A DNA stretch of 64,000 bases, from the NCBI GenBank assembly GCA_033297075.1, contig MU858056.1, positions 372,001 to 436,000 of the forward strand, written 5' to 3'. A model generated the notes under the pieces. The model saw only the letters and a list, made by a program, of their open reading frames with translations. It was not told the origin of the DNA and searched no databases. The first letter of the stretch is position 1. Every line of letters starts with the position of its first letter. The stretch comes from Rhypophila decipiens. Taxonomy: Eukaryota > Ascomycota > Sordariomycetes > Sordariales > Naviculisporaceae. The translations under genes were made by a program, and so were the position numbers. Positions 43,773 through 56,724 of this stretch are shown one piece after another.

Positions 43773-46700
43773 TCATGGCATCTGGCACCAGGGGTGTGCC
43801 AGCACCTCCTCAATAGTAAGCCGCTGAGCCACGTTGCGGTTCAGCATACGACGGATCAGGTCGATGCTGTCATCGCTGACAACATAAGGTACCCGCAGGT
43901 CACGGTCCATGATCTCGTCTACACTATAGAAAGGATTCTCCTTGTAGATAATGGTATAGAGGAGGATTCCAAGCGCCCAGACATCCTGCTCCTTACCACC
44001 ATAAGGTTGACTTGCAAGCATTTCAGGCGCAGCGTAATCTATGGGGACAAGAACGGAAATTGTTAGATGCGATTTGAAGGGTTATGAGATGTACTTGGAA
44101 AACTCACCAATTGTGCCAACAAAGACATCGAAAGGCCCACTCTTGATGTACGCCGCGCTGCCAAAGTCGATCAGCTTGATCCTGCCCTCGCCGTCGAGAA
44201 TGACATTCTCATCCTTGATGTCACGATGGACCACGAGGGCCTTGGTGTGGAGATGGTGGATCGCCCGGGCAACCTGGACGAAGATGCTCCGACTCTCTTG
44301 CTCATCCATGTTGGTTCGCAACTCGATATAGTCGAAGAGGTCCATTCCGGGGAGACCATGAGGCACCATCTCGATGTAGTAATTGACATCATCCTCAAAG
44401 AAATCTTCCATTTCAACAATGTTTGGGTGCTTGAACCCATCTCTTCGCAGATAGTCAAGCACGTGAATTTCAAGCGGCACTGTACCCAACCTTCTATCGC
44501 GGGTCCAGGTGTCGACCAGAATCCGTCGCTTCGTCACATATTTGAGAACAACCCTCTTGCTGCTGTTCCGATAACGGGCTAGTTTGACCTGGCCATAGGC
44601 ACCTTGACCCATCTCCTCGAGAATGACAAAGTCGTCAATGGTCTTCTTGTGAGTTGGTTCGGCGGGCTTGGGCGCCGGTGCCTGTTCTTTGGGTCCATCA
44701 GACGACTTTTGGGAAGAGCCCGTCAGCTTGGCAGCAGCTGATATGGCAGCTTCTTTGAGTTGCCGCGTCAATGAAGACGCAGCCGACATTTCTTTTCTTG
44801 CCTTCTTTGGCCCTTCGTCAGAGTCTGACTGTATTTCTTGTGGTGTATGAGCCGGAGTCTGACCCGGCGAAGGCTGGTGTAACGGTGTGGCGGTACCCGA
44901 GAGCAACGGGGAGGAAGCTCCAACGTTGGTGCGACTTGCGTGCAAGTGCCTGGAATATGTAATCCAAAGCGCGTAGACCATCTCTGAGCGCGAGACAACA
45001 AACCTGTCGCTGGCTTCGCTGGATTCGTATTCGTCCGCCCTGGACTCCAAAACGGCCTCCTCGTGGACTGTCGTGTGTTTTTCGCTCTTGACAACCCGCA
45101 TCTGGATGTCGATTTTTAGGTCTGAGCCGTCCCGATGCCGTGCGCAGAGACCCTCGGGACGCAGAAAGCTTGTAGCAGCGTCAGGCCGGCCTTCCTTGAG
45201 CGCCACAAACGCAGATGCTTTCCTGAAAGAATATTCAGGAATAACGATTCCTTCGGACAGCTGAATGCCGTCTTCTTCAGTAAGAACCCGGAGGACCTTG
45301 TCGAAATCTGGTATGAGCTTGGTGATGGACATGCCATTCGGGTTCTCGTGACCGAAGAGAGCCCCGCAAAAGACAGAGTTGGAGCTTTTGATGGTTAAAC
45401 TTTCGGTACTGACCACCACGATCCCCGCAATGTGAGGAAAGCTTGACACCCGCAGTTCTGCGGTTCCTCTCACCTGCTCGATCGTGGCCGGGATGTTGAT
45501 TCTGTCGCAGTTCCGGCACGTGTAGTACTTCCGCTTGGTCGTTTCTCTGAAGTCAATATCACCAGTTCTCGGATCGAAGCCTTGGCGGGGTATACGCGGT
45601 ATGAGCTTGCCGATATCCATGCCAGGTTTAAGGTTCTCATCACCCCATATTGGCCCGAGGGCACCACTAAGCTTCTCGACAACACCCTCCTCCCCGAGGG
45701 TCAAGAACGCAACATCCTCGTGGATTTCCTCAAGAACCCAGATCAAACCAACTCGCTTTTCTTTGACCCACAAGCTAGCGGATCCCGTGGCGCCATTGCG
45801 TTTCTAGAATACCGTCACATTAGTCATTGACATTATGCAAGAACTATGGGACACGGTTGGGGCCTTACTTGAATAGGGACGACATCTCCGCAAAGCAGAA
45901 CTCCCCTAGACTTGCTGCTGTTGTGATGAGAATGTCCCGGTTTGGGTGGCTTGGGATCTCCGCTGTGGACAGTTGCCGGTCGCCTGCCGTTCTTTGGCGT
46001 TTGAGTTCGTGAGTTTGGTTTGCTGAGCAGCTTGGCAGTTATCCCTCCAGCACGTCCACCCAGCAAATTTGACGATTGTGCCGGCTTAATGGCAACTGGT
46101 TGAACAATTTCGCTTTCCGAGCCGTCGCCCGTGTCTGCTACCACCCCTTTCTGGAGCTGCTTTTCCAGCCAGGCTCTCCTCTCCTCTTGGACCACTTCCA
46201 TAATGCCCATCTTGCGCACTTCTGCCTTGGTAACTCCAAACAGTAGACATGCGAGATCATTGGCCGCTAGAATTGTCCAAGGAGGCTTTGCTTCCGTAGT
46301 AAAAATGGCTTGCGCTGCGGGCACCCACCTCGTTCCATGACTGTGCACAGCAGTTGAGACGGAGTGTGAGGCTGTGGCACGTTCAGGTAGCCCCCCTTCG
46401 CCCGGTATGAATGGCTTTGCAATCGCATCCACGAGCTTCTGCTGCATCGATACAGACGCAGTATCAGTCAAGGTCCTTTTCAAAGCGCTAGGGCGTTTGG
46501 ATGATGGTGGTGAGGTCTTCGCAGTCGTCCCACTCTCGTTTGTCGAAGTCCTTGACGATCCTTCGGATTCGGTCGCTTCGTTGGACGAGGGCTGCAAATA
46601 TTTCGTGCTCTGTTCGCTAAGCGAAGCAGCTGCCAGCGATGGCGATGGCTGGGTTGCCGTCGTAGTCGGGGATAGCGGGGGTCCATCGATGATGTCGGGG

Positions 46701-47260
46701 CTCGAAACCCTGGGAATGAATTCCTTCTCAAACACGTTTGTCCCTGATAGCTCGGCAGGCCCCGTCAATGGTCCAGTGGGAAGGCTCTCATCCCCACGAG
46801 GGAGATTGCTTGCTCCCACGAGCTGAGCCCTTGCGAGCAAATCCAGCATGCTCTGCATCTCCACATCCCCCGTCACGCGGGCTTGAGCACTGGCAATGGC
46901 GGCATTGGGAGAAACAGACCAACCCATCCGATCCTTCATAAACTCTATCGATCGCTTTAAGACGGTTTGCCTATTCTGAAGCAAGTCTTCGGACTGGTGC
47001 GCAAAGGAGAACGAATGGAGCGACTCAGAAGGGAAACGAGACAGATCTTCAGCGAAGGTTGGCGAGCCGGGGCCAGGAGAGGTTGACGTCATGTGGAGTT
47101 GAGAGTCTAGTATCGTAGTGAGGGACGAAGATCGAGTAAGAGTCCCGAGGGAGGGCGTCCGGCTCGTGGGCGAAGGAAGGGTAGGAGTACGGAGAGGATT
47201 GTGCTGTTGGCGAATTCGCCTCAGCCCCGATAGACCCAATCCATGGTCGTGGTCCGTCAT
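43773..47260 (-). CDS. psk1: PAS-domain serine/threonine kinase
   Basis: PAS kinase adjusts carbon partitioning, glycogen synthesis and translation to nutrient state. Three exons: 47260-45869, 45803-44108 and 44038-43773; introns 65 and 69 bp; 1117 residues. The N-terminus (1-310) is Ser/Pro-rich. A PAS domain lies near residues 316-372 (PPWTILAANDLACLLFGV). Around 465-660 are further PAS-like blocks (FLTLGEEGVVEKLSGALGPI), and a Ser-rich linker follows. The kinase domain fills about 850-1115: Gly loop GQGAYGQV, catalytic HRDIKDEN, DFG in LIDFGSAAYI, and GTIDYAAPEML made by the last splice. Its position at the C-terminus is typical. All key residues are intact. The open frame ends cleanly at WCQMP. 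Confidence 0.95.
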
Positions 47261-50200
47261 AATGGAGCTCCTAGGGAGACAAACAACGTTAACATCGTGG
47301 GCGGTAGCAGCGCCGGTAGAGCCAAATGGGTGCTGGGATCAGTAGGGTCATGAATGGCAGTTCTGGGGGCAGGGCTAACCTTGTAACAGAATCATAGTCT
47401 CCTGCGGAAGAACCGGCGTCGAAGGAGAACCTTATGCGAGTCTTCTCGGAGCTGTTTCTCCCCACCGGAAGATTTGTAGTGCTCTTATTCTTTGGGATCT
47501 GCAAAGTTGGCGACAGCCCATCCCGTTCGTGCTCCTCGGCGTGTAGTGATTCGTCGCCTTTTGAGTGTTAGCGAAAGAGCATTGTCGAAAACGGCTACAT
47601 CTGCAATGTGTTGCCAAGGACAGTACACACCATTCTCCAGATTTCCATCATAAATACCGAGCATGCTTGACGCAAGAAACGTCGTCACAGGCTGGGAAGG
47701 GTTAGCTGTAGGCGCCCGGAAGCCCTGTGGACGAGGGGAACAGGCGGGGCAGAAAAGTTTGATGCCTCCTCCGCCCGCGTCGATTATTAGAGGGAGGATA
47801 TGTACGCAGCCGTCGCAAAGATTTGGAGGCGCTCCACCGATACGTCTTTATGTCCAACGCAGAAATGGAACCGCTATCAGGATCTCGGGTCGTTTTGGGT
47901 GTAGGAAGCGATCGGGTCTGGGAACGCTGCGGGGTCGCTGTCGCTTTTCCCGTTTAAGTGGACGGAATCGATATGGTTGTTAGGTGAGCTGTTCACCCGT
48001 TGGTCGTGGTGGACTTGGAGATCGAGCGTTTGTTCAAGTTCCACGAAGCCAGGGCCTTGGCTGCGAATCGCAAAATCGTTGTAGCTTGCTGGGCGGTTCG
48101 TCCAGTCTCACGCTGGCGTATTATCTATTGGAGTCTTGAATTTGACTCGGGCTGTGGATGGAATGGCTCCGTTGTGGCGCAAGAAGCCTGCTTCTTTGGA
48201 AAATTCGTTGTGGCTCCGGGATTGAATGGAAAGTTCGAATGGAAGAAACAAGTGCACTCGAAATGGCAGTGATGTCGTCGTTATGTGCCAGGTCATGGCC
48301 TTGAAGCAACCCAAGCTAAAATGGATAACGTTCGAAGTTTTTACCTGTCATTGTCCGAACCCGCCGTGCTTGGCGAGAATGACCAACCGTCGTCGTACTT
48401 GTAATGACCGGACAGTGTCCCAAAAAGGGATGGGGGTCGCTGTCTGCGGCGTGGAAAGGCCAATTCCCAGTGGACCGGCCCAAACCGCCGCTAGAAAGAC
48501 AGTGTGTCGCACCGTCCCCAGTTGGATCGGGTATTCGTACACTACACTACAGTACAATACATCATGCTTTACACGCCTACCGGTACTGGATATCGTAAAA
48601 CCCCGCCGTTTCGGGAGGCGGTCGTGAAGAGTAGCCAACAAGGATTCCTCCCTCAAACCAAGTCTTGGTCGCCTAACGGTTATATGGCGCAAAACCCAAC
48701 ACCACATCCAGGTTTTGGCCCAACCTGGAATTCAAGATCGTTGGCCCGGTATTCGAACTGGGCGAGACAAGTGTCTTGATGGCAGTGATGCATTGCTGTT
48801 GTTGTCCAGCTGTTGCCAGGTCGCTACCCCCATGCCTACGATTCGATGGTTTCTTTCCTGTCGTGAGCACATGCAAACGAGTCTATTTTTTCAATCCTGC
48901 TAAAGGAGAATCAAGAACGGCCATAATTCCAGTCCTTGTTGAGGCCAGCTCACAGCAATGGATGAAGTCTGAACTTGACAAAGATCGAGTGGATCATCCA
49001 TTGAGACCATCTTACACATGTTGCAACCTCGAGATGGTGTCCCCTCCAGATAAGTTGGACCGAGGAACGTCATCGTACTGCTTCATTGCCGGCGATCAAC
49101 CCAAGAGTTGTTGATAGCACTGTCTGATCTCCTTATCCTTTGATCTCTCCATGTATCCTTACCAACCATGTATGTATTACCCGTAAAACCACAGACTTTT
49201 GCGTATGTACAAAGCACATCTAGATTTGTGTCCCCATAAATAACTGCAGACCTCTCACGTCTGTTGAAGTCTCTGCGGGTCTTGCCCACTCCAGGTCACA
49301 TGAGCCAAGAAGATATGGCTCACCAATCTATGTAGCGGTGTTTTGTGAGAACTGCTCGGCGATGCTTTCACAAGCGTGCACAGTGAAGCGCTCACTCAGC
49401 CAACTCTTCATGTGGGCAGTTGATGTCGAATGTGGGAAGTCTCCTGTCTGAGGTCAGGAGAGACGAGCTCAAGTGAGTGTGTGGTCATATGACCCAGGTC
49501 AGCAGAGCGGCCGTATCTTCAGCACCAACAAAGTCGGTCAAGGATAATGGACCCCAGATCGTTATTCACCTATTCCCACGGCATGCCGAGACGGTCTATC
49601 TTTTCGGATTGTCCGAATTTCACAAAAATCACGACGAGAACACAGGACTCTGTCTCACAGTTCGAGAGGAATCGAGAGTGTTGGATCAGAAGCTCCATCA
49701 ACTGAGGAGCAATATGCAGAAATTCTCTTGAGCCCAATGACTGGTGATGAAGTGACAACGAGTTCACCTTACTCTCGATATCTCGGATTTCCAGTTTGGG
49801 AGTAAAGCTTGGGATCGGGACGGAGGTGATACACTTACCATCCGGCACATGCACTCGGCGGCACTAGCTAGGTAGATACTTCATTATATGTGCCGTGGGC
49901 CGAAGCAGCCTGGAGAGTGCCGGCAACGGGTTCCAGGGCCGTTCGAACCCTATAAATCACCGTCCGCGCCGTTCCAAATGCTAACTATCTGCAGAGAGGG
50001 CAATTTGTTGACTCGGGTTCTACCATAGGCGACAAGCCTTGGATGAAATTCGGTCTTATAATAAGAAAAAAAGTAGACTTCGGTCCCTGCCAATTTGTCG
50101 ATGCCCAATTGCCCATGCTCTCCCGAGCTAGGTCACCCCTTGTTTCGCTTCTTATTTTTACTTCCTTGATTTCCATCCAAGCCTCGAGTCATGCCCGAGA

Positions 50201-53158
50201 ACGACAAGTTTAAGTGACAGACTCTCCTTTCACAACGATGGTCTTCATTTTAGCTCCCATCGAGATTTATCTCATCTCATCAATATCGCCGTTACTGTGT
50301 GACATATCAAGATACAGTCAGCATTTAGTCCCAATCTCAGTAAAGGGAAAAAGGTATAGCAGTCTATGAACTTCAAGAACATTAGAGGGGGCATTGCCAT
50401 CTGCACCATCACTTCACAAGCACTTATTGACATCGTCTCAGTCAAAATTATGTTCAACAACTGCTCACACAGTCGGAGCCATCATCGTACCTTTAAGTTA
50501 ACTGAAGTCAACTTGAAGCAGGTCCCCAGCCATATGCAGGGGTCCCGCTGACCCGTAGTCCCGTGTGAAAATCATAAGGATGACCAAGTAACATAGTCAG
50601 AGTAAGTGATCATTTATATACTCTGCACACCCACCCAGTTGGACCCTGAAAACGCCACCAAGATGGAAATACTTCAGCGTGAATATTTCTTGTTTTTGTC
50701 GTTGTCCCTTCGGCCCCACTCACTACCCTCTTCTCCACGAGGAAATAGCCATCTCTGTGAGTCCAAAAGCAGCACGAAATTACATTTGGTTTGTACCCGA
50801 ATAGCCTTTTGTATACGGTACTCTGGTGCGGGCTCATGCCAGAGTTTCCGGGTTGCCGTCTATCCCACGGCCCTGGGGTCCGTCTTCCCTTGATATACGG
50901 ATTTCGAATCCCGCAGCGGGTCTCCAACGAATACCCCGCCATCCAGGTTCCAGTTGGTTTTCTAGAAACGCTCAAATCACTATTAGCTTGCCAGCCAGTT
51001 GAAGTTTGTTCGTTACCATCGTGATCCCTGGGATAATTTTTCTCGGGTCAATTTTTGCAACGTCTCTTCACCGCCAGTGGGCCCAACGCTCCGGGCCCAT
51101 CTTGTGAAATAGGATTCTGAAGAGTCAGGAATTCCCATGGAACAGGGATGGCGGGGCCGAGATCGTCGCCTCAGTGGGGAAAAGCGGGGCATGAGGGGTA
51201 ACCTGCAGACGCCCCGGTCTTCCATGGTTCAACCCCTGGAAGGTCGCCCAGCTGAAGGAATTATTGAGGCTTATCTTGTAAGTGATAAGAGAAACGAGGG
51301 GCCGAGAGTGATTGGCCGGGAAAAGAGGCATGTGGCAAAATCACCTCACCATAACAACAAACAGGAAAGAAGCAAAGATGAAGATATCAGTGGCAGGTGA
51401 TGCCATTTTGAGACTTTAAAGAGTCCCATGGTCAAGTCAAACACCTGCGATAAGATAAGAATAGGGAAACGGTATCACTACAGTCTGACCTTTCTGCAGT
51501 GTTCAAATACCTCCACAAGTCATGGCATCGATGGCGACACACCCAAGTGGGAAAATAACAGCCAATGGTGGCTCACCTGGCCAAGTCATTCGCTAGCAAA
51601 TGTGCCACGGAGGTTGGTCACTCGCAGAAAATAGGGTTCATCATTTTTGGTCCGCTAGCGGCTGGAGCTGTTTTTGTCAACAGCCTTCCACTGGACATCC
51701 AAACGTCCTTGAACTCCTTATCACCAATGTTCATCATGGAAGTACGGTTTTGCTATTGAGGGTTGGACATACAGGGACATATTGAGGAGAATTTATGGTC
51801 TGCTCGCTTTGGTATTTAGACCAAGTAGAAGAGTACCGGGAGATTTCCAATACGTACCGAGTGTACAGAGAAATATGTTATTTCCGAGAACAGAAACATG
51901 TTCGGAGCAGCAGAGCAACCCTGCCGGTCTCGCAAGACCCTGTCTTTTCTCCCCTTCCTTTTCCCCTTCTCTCCGCCGTTACACTGCGTCTGGGCAGAAA
52001 AAGGAAGCAGATAAGGGGTCCAGCGTGGTGCCCTTAGTGCACGGTAATCTTTCGTTCTATTGGGTTGAATCACGACAGTCTGGTAAGACGGCGTATGCAT
52101 CTAGTGTCCAGATAAGTAATAATTATTGCATCGAAAAGGGAGGTGCTTGCTTTTCCTTCTTCATTCACCTCCTTTCAAATTCCTATATACCGCCAGGGAA
52201 GCCCGGTCTCGACCTTCGTTCTCCAATTCTTTCATCTTGGAGGACAGCAATCGCCTTCAACGTTGAAGAGACCGGTACTGAACCTGCGTATACTACCAGT
52301 TCCGTCTGACCGGCTAGGTGCTGACTTCCCTGCCAGCCGTGCCAGCTCAGCTCAGGGGGCATCAACCTTCCCGATTCCCGACCCGACCCCAACAGCGATA
52401 TTCCTGTTGGTCCCAAGTCTCGATCGGCCTTTTGATCATCAGCTTCTCGGTGGATTACACTCGCTCGAGGCAGTGTCCACTCGAAGCCTTCCCACAGCCA
52501 GATCATACAAGTTTTCTTTGGGGCAGTTCCGGTGATGCCGAGAACATGACGAGAGTAAAGCTAGCCTTCTGGTTGACTTCCCCGCATTGATCGACAAGCC
52601 CAGCACCGGTGCATGTTTGCATCTTCAAACCGTTGAGCGACATCAGGACGACCTCACCCGCAGACAGAGACTGTTTTGTTTGGCGTTATCGGCGACGTTT
52701 AATTCCACTTCCTTCCTATCTGGCGATCTTCTGATGTCCCGGGTCGAGCACAGACTGCACAACAGCTAAGACGATTTCCCCATCAAGACGTTCTTTGACG
52801 TGCAGCAGCGCCGACTTGCCTCGCTTTGTTCTCATCACCTACACTTGGACCAAAGGAGAAATTCCAATTGTTTTGCTCGACCTCTCCTTGTCTTCTCAAC
52901 TGCGCCTACCGAGTAGTCGTCGCTCAGACGCTCGTTGTTTGCATTGCCTTTGCATTGCCCGGGCTCCACCCTCGGCCAGTACCTTACTCGATACCCACGC
53001 CACTAACCAGAGGAGGAGCAGGAGGCTGGCCCTGTCCATTTACTCCATCTCCCCCCTGATTGGGATCTTTATTATCAGACTGGTACTCCCCTCGGGGGTG
53101 TTACCCTTTCCCCGTGAACCACGAGAGCAATATTTCCCTACATCAACATCCTGCCGCC
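47261..53158. other. 5.9-kb gene-poor region
   Basis: The largest space in the window, between the PAS kinase start and the F-box gene, which are divergent. Open frames up to 175 codons (51782-52309) lack motifs and codon-like composition. Two CTTGGC words occur near 48050-48370 and an overlapping CCTGGCCAAG near 51580, but no cluster. The right end must hold the long 5' leader of the F-box gene. I see no transposase or reverse-transcriptase remnant. Confidence 0.5.
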
Positions 53159-55237
53159 ATGTCCGATATCGATGCGATCGAGACGGTCCCGAGCGGTGCC
53201 GCGACCCCCGCCGCCCCCGATATGTCCGTACCGGTTGACGGAGTAGTCGAGAATGAAGGACTTGCCAACATCAAAAAGGGTGGCCGTCACCGGCTGTTAC
53301 GGGGACTTCAACGCATGGCCTCCTCTCCGAGCCTTGCCCACGTGGGCCGCCAAAGATCCGCGAGCAGCCCGTACAGCACCCACAGCACTCTCTCATGTGT
53401 TAGTCTGGCGTCGAGTCCATCCCCATTCGCCCAAGCGAGCCCCGGATCGTATTTCTCGCACTTCTCGGCCGATCACTCGAGTGCTCCGACCACCCCAGGC
53501 AGTCCTGTTGAGTCGCCAGGGTACGACGGCATCGAGACCATCTTGGCTGTGAGAAAGATCGAGCACCCGTTACTCCACTCGACGAGTATTTCTCTGCCAT
53601 TGGACGTGAAGAAGAAAGTTGCAAGGACGAATATGTGGGAGAAAATGCCACATGAAATCAAAATACATATTCTTTCGTTTCTCCTACCCAAGGAGCTTGT
53701 CCGGGTGTCAAGAGTCAGCAAGGATTTCCACACCACGTGCTTCGATGGGCAGCTATGGACCTCGTTCGACGCCTCGGAATTCTACAAAGAAATACCGGCC
53801 GAATCTATGGCCAAGATTATCGTAACGGCAGGCCCGTTCGTGAAGGACCTCAACCTAAGAGGCTGTGTACAGGTGGAACATTACAAGCGGGCTGAGGTGC
53901 TGGCAAAAGCATGTCGAAATCTGATCAATGCTACTCTCGAGGGCTGCCGAAACTTCCAGCGGACGACCTTGCACACTCTTCTCAAGAGCAACGAGAAGCT
54001 TGCCACGCTCAACCTCACAGGACTCACCGCCGTGACAAACGCCACATGCAAAATCATTGCGCAGTCTTGCCCACAACTCGAGATGTTCAACGTTTCGTGG
54101 TGCAAACACATGGACGCCCGCGGTATCAAAACGGTGGTGGAAGGATGTCCCAAGCTGAAGGATCTGCGCGCTGGCGAGATCAAGGGTTTCGAAAGCTCCG
54201 AGGTAGCAAATGCCCTCTTCAAGACAAACAATCTCGAACGACTCGTTCTCGCTGGCTGTGACGACTTGAGCGACAACGCACTGCAGATCATGGTCCGCGG
54301 ATTCGATCCCGAGATAGACGTCCTCACCGACCGGCCCATGGTCCCTCCCCGCAAGCTCCGCCATCTCGACTTGTCCCGCTGTACCCGGCTCAGCAACAAT
54401 GGCGTAAAGGCCCTTGGGTACCTGGTACCGGACCTAGAAGGCCTGCAACTCTCCGGGGTCACCAGCATCACCGACGCAGCCCTCGAGCCAATAATCGCCT
54501 CGACTCCACGTCTTACCCACCTCGAGCTCGAGGATCTCCCAGAGCTGACCAACTCGTTGCTGTCGGAGCATCTGGCAAAGGCCGCCTGTGCCTCGAATCT
54601 AGAGCACCTCAGCATCAGTTACTGTGAGAACCTAGGCGACACGGGCATGCTTCCCATCTTCCGCAACTGCACGAAGCTGAAGAGCGCCTTTATAGACAAC
54701 ACCCGGGTCAGCGACCTAGTCCTGGCAGAGGCAGCAGCCATGGTACGAGAGCGGGCGACGGCCAAAACTACCACACAGAAAGGCGTCAAACCCGTGGCTA
54801 GTCTCAACCTTGTCGTCTACGATTGTCAAAATGTCACCTGGACCGGTGTCCGCGAGGTTCTAAGTCGCAATGCTGAGATCGCTGGACGAAGAAACAAGCC
54901 CATTCAACCAACCACAAATCCGAATCTCTATCCTTCGGCCGAGATTATCTCGCTAAAGTGTTTTTATGGGTGGCAGATGACGGTCGACGAGCACACCAAG
55001 AGGGTGCTGAGCGGAGACGTCGGGGCTGCGAACCGCCTCGAGAGGAAATGGGCGCTCTATATGCAGGCCAACGAGGAAGCTGGTGTTACGGGGGCTAACG
55101 GGCGGAGAAGGAGAAGGAGAGCTAGAGAGGCTGCGCAGGCTCACGCTGATGAGGAGGACGGGGATGGAGTCAATACAGGCGGCGGCGTCTTTACTGGCCG
55201 TAGGAGGGCCAGGACTGCTGCTTGTGCGATTATGTAA
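53159..55237 (+). CDS. F-box/LRR protein with C-terminal CaaX box
   Basis: Likely substrate receptor of an SCF ubiquitin ligase. Single exon, 692 residues. The start has a near-perfect context (GCCGCCATGTCC). Residues 1-150 are Ser/Pro-rich. The F-box covers about 158-200 (WEKMPHEIKIHILSFLLPKE, then VRVSRVSKDF). About a dozen leucine-rich repeats of the cysteine-containing type follow to 600 (NLTGLTAV, LSRCTRLSNNGV). The tail is Arg-rich and acidic and ends CAIM. CaaX with X = Met is the classic farnesylation signal. Animal FBXL2 and FBXL20 carry CVIL, a geranylgeranylation CaaX, and are membrane anchored through it. Fission-yeast Pof2 is a likely relative. Prenylation here is inference. Confidence 0.92.
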   Translation: MSDIDAIETVPSGAATPAAPDMSVPVDGVVENEGLANIKKGGRHRLLRGLQRMASSPSLAHVGRQRSASSPYSTHSTLSCVSLASSPSPFAQASPGSYFSHFSADHSSAPTTPGSPVESPGYDGIETILAVRKIEHPLLHSTSISLPLDVKKKVARTNMWEKMPHEIKIHILSFLLPKELVRVSRVSKDFHTTCFDGQLWTSFDASEFYKEIPAESMAKIIVTAGPFVKDLNLRGCVQVEHYKRAEVLAKACRNLINATLEGCRNFQRTTLHTLLKSNEKLATLNLTGLTAVTNATCKIIAQSCPQLEMFNVSWCKHMDARGIKTVVEGCPKLKDLRAGEIKGFESSEVANALFKTNNLERLVLAGCDDLSDNALQIMVRGFDPEIDVLTDRPMVPPRKLRHLDLSRCTRLSNNGVKALGYLVPDLEGLQLSGVTSITDAALEPIIASTPRLTHLELEDLPELTNSLLSEHLAKAACASNLEHLSISYCENLGDTGMLPIFRNCTKLKSAFIDNTRVSDLVLAEAAAMVRERATAKTTTQKGVKPVASLNLVVYDCQNVTWTGVREVLSRNAEIAGRRNKPIQPTTNPNLYPSAEIISLKCFYGWQMTVDEHTKRVLSGDVGAANRLERKWALYMQANEEAGVTGANGRRRRRRAREAAQAHADEEDGDGVNTGGGVFTGRRRARTAACAIM

Positions 55238-56704
55238 ATTTCGAAAGAGGCCGTAAACGCCCCTTTGGTGGCTTTGGAAGCCAAACAACCATTCCGTTAC
55301 AGCATTGGACGGTTGCATTTAAGAGGACTGCTGGGTGGTTGCTTTTTCAGCGGGGGAGCAGGATTATCCCACTATGGTTCGCTGCTGGTGATGCATACTT
55401 GCTTGGTTGTTAGAATATCTCATTGACATCTAGGTTGCTTTTTTTGGGAGAGGGAAATGCTGGAGTTGGCGAGCTTGATGGGTAAACTGGCTGGATGCTA
55501 ACATATTACAGCCAGACCGAGTTTGAAGCTGGCTGATCAAGATTTTGCTGGTTCTCGGTCATGGGTGAGTTTTCTTTTGTTTTCTCGTTTATATTTTTGA
55601 CTTTCGTGACTTTTGTCTGGCAATAGCAATCAGGTGTTTCTGGGTCTCTTGATTTGGGTGTTTCCTTTTCCAGGATTTCCTTTTCCCACCCATACTTTGC
55701 ATTTCCAGGTTACCTACTTACTTGGAATGGTCGTCGAGCGTCAGACGGGGCAAACTGATCCTGTTTCCCGTTCTAGATTTCAGACTTTAACCAGTCAGCT
55801 CTTCCACAACCTGAATCCAGGCTTTGGTTTTGGCTAGTTTCACTCTCTTTCAGTCCACATACTGGCTTTATTTTTTTTGTCTATTTTGATCATGGCCTCG
55901 GTGTCCCGTACAATACATTTCGAGTGGACGAGAATGGTTTTTATAGCCAGCCAGCCAGCAAGCATTCACTTGTTTGCAACTGGCGTTTTGCCAGTTATTT
56001 GTCTTATAGATAGCGTTGTACCTAGCGCATATAAACGAACATACATACTTGACTTTCTACGTTCTTGTTTTAGTTCAGACAAGCTTTATCATCTAATTAC
56101 TTCAATATCTTGCAACTTGCACAATTTTGAAGGATCTCGAGGACCGGAAAATAACGAGCAAGGACGCCAATACACTTCCGGGTGGCTGCCGGTTATCGGG
56201 AATCTGGGACAGACCTTCTCATGAGGAGGAGTGGTAAAGCCCGCTAGATTATGCAACGAGCAAGGGAAGTTGAGTTTACACTACTCGCGCTTGCTGCGTA
56301 CCTAGTCTTTGGTACCGATCCCTGGTTTGAAGCTATTTGTGGCTGAAAGAGGAAGGCTATATGCAGACAAAGATTATCACGTGAGTGAACAAAGACCCCA
56401 TGAATAGGGCATGTCAGTGGGACCCCCTCGCCTGTCCTGCGGATATTCGCAGCAGTATGTACTGAGGAAACTTTGCCCTTGACGGGACCGAGATCTAATG
56501 TAGGATAAAGTTGTGGATGGACCCGCCGTCCGTCAGAATACATCTCGGGGAGGGGCTTTCCCGGAAGTGCTTGCTGACGGACGACATACAGGATTGAATG
56601 CAAAACTCGTGAAGGAAGAAAGAAGTAAGAGAGGGGATATTGCAGACGGGCCGTACAGTACACACCGGGCGGAGAACGCCGCCGGGGGTGTGTTGTGACC
56701 TTCG

Positions 56705-56724
56705 AGGTAGGTAGGTAGGTAGGT
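56705..56724. repeat. (AGGT)5 microsatellite inside a small inverted repeat
   Basis: Five perfect AGGT units. GTGACC at 56695-56700 and GGTCAC at 56722-56727 are inverted copies flanking the run, so a small hairpin could form. Confidence 0.85.

Noticed and set aside
47485..47688. Minus-strand frame upstream of PAS kinase as an extra 5' exon
   Set aside because: No donor-acceptor pair joins it in frame to exon 1, and the ATG at 47260 already gives a typical N-terminus.
51140..51250. tRNA-like A and B box words around a GGTTCAACCCC
   Set aside because: Acceptor stem does not pair and no oligo-T terminator follows.
51782..52309. 175-codon open frame
   Set aside because: No domain, no ordered pattern and not supported by splice signals; lies in gene-poor DNA.
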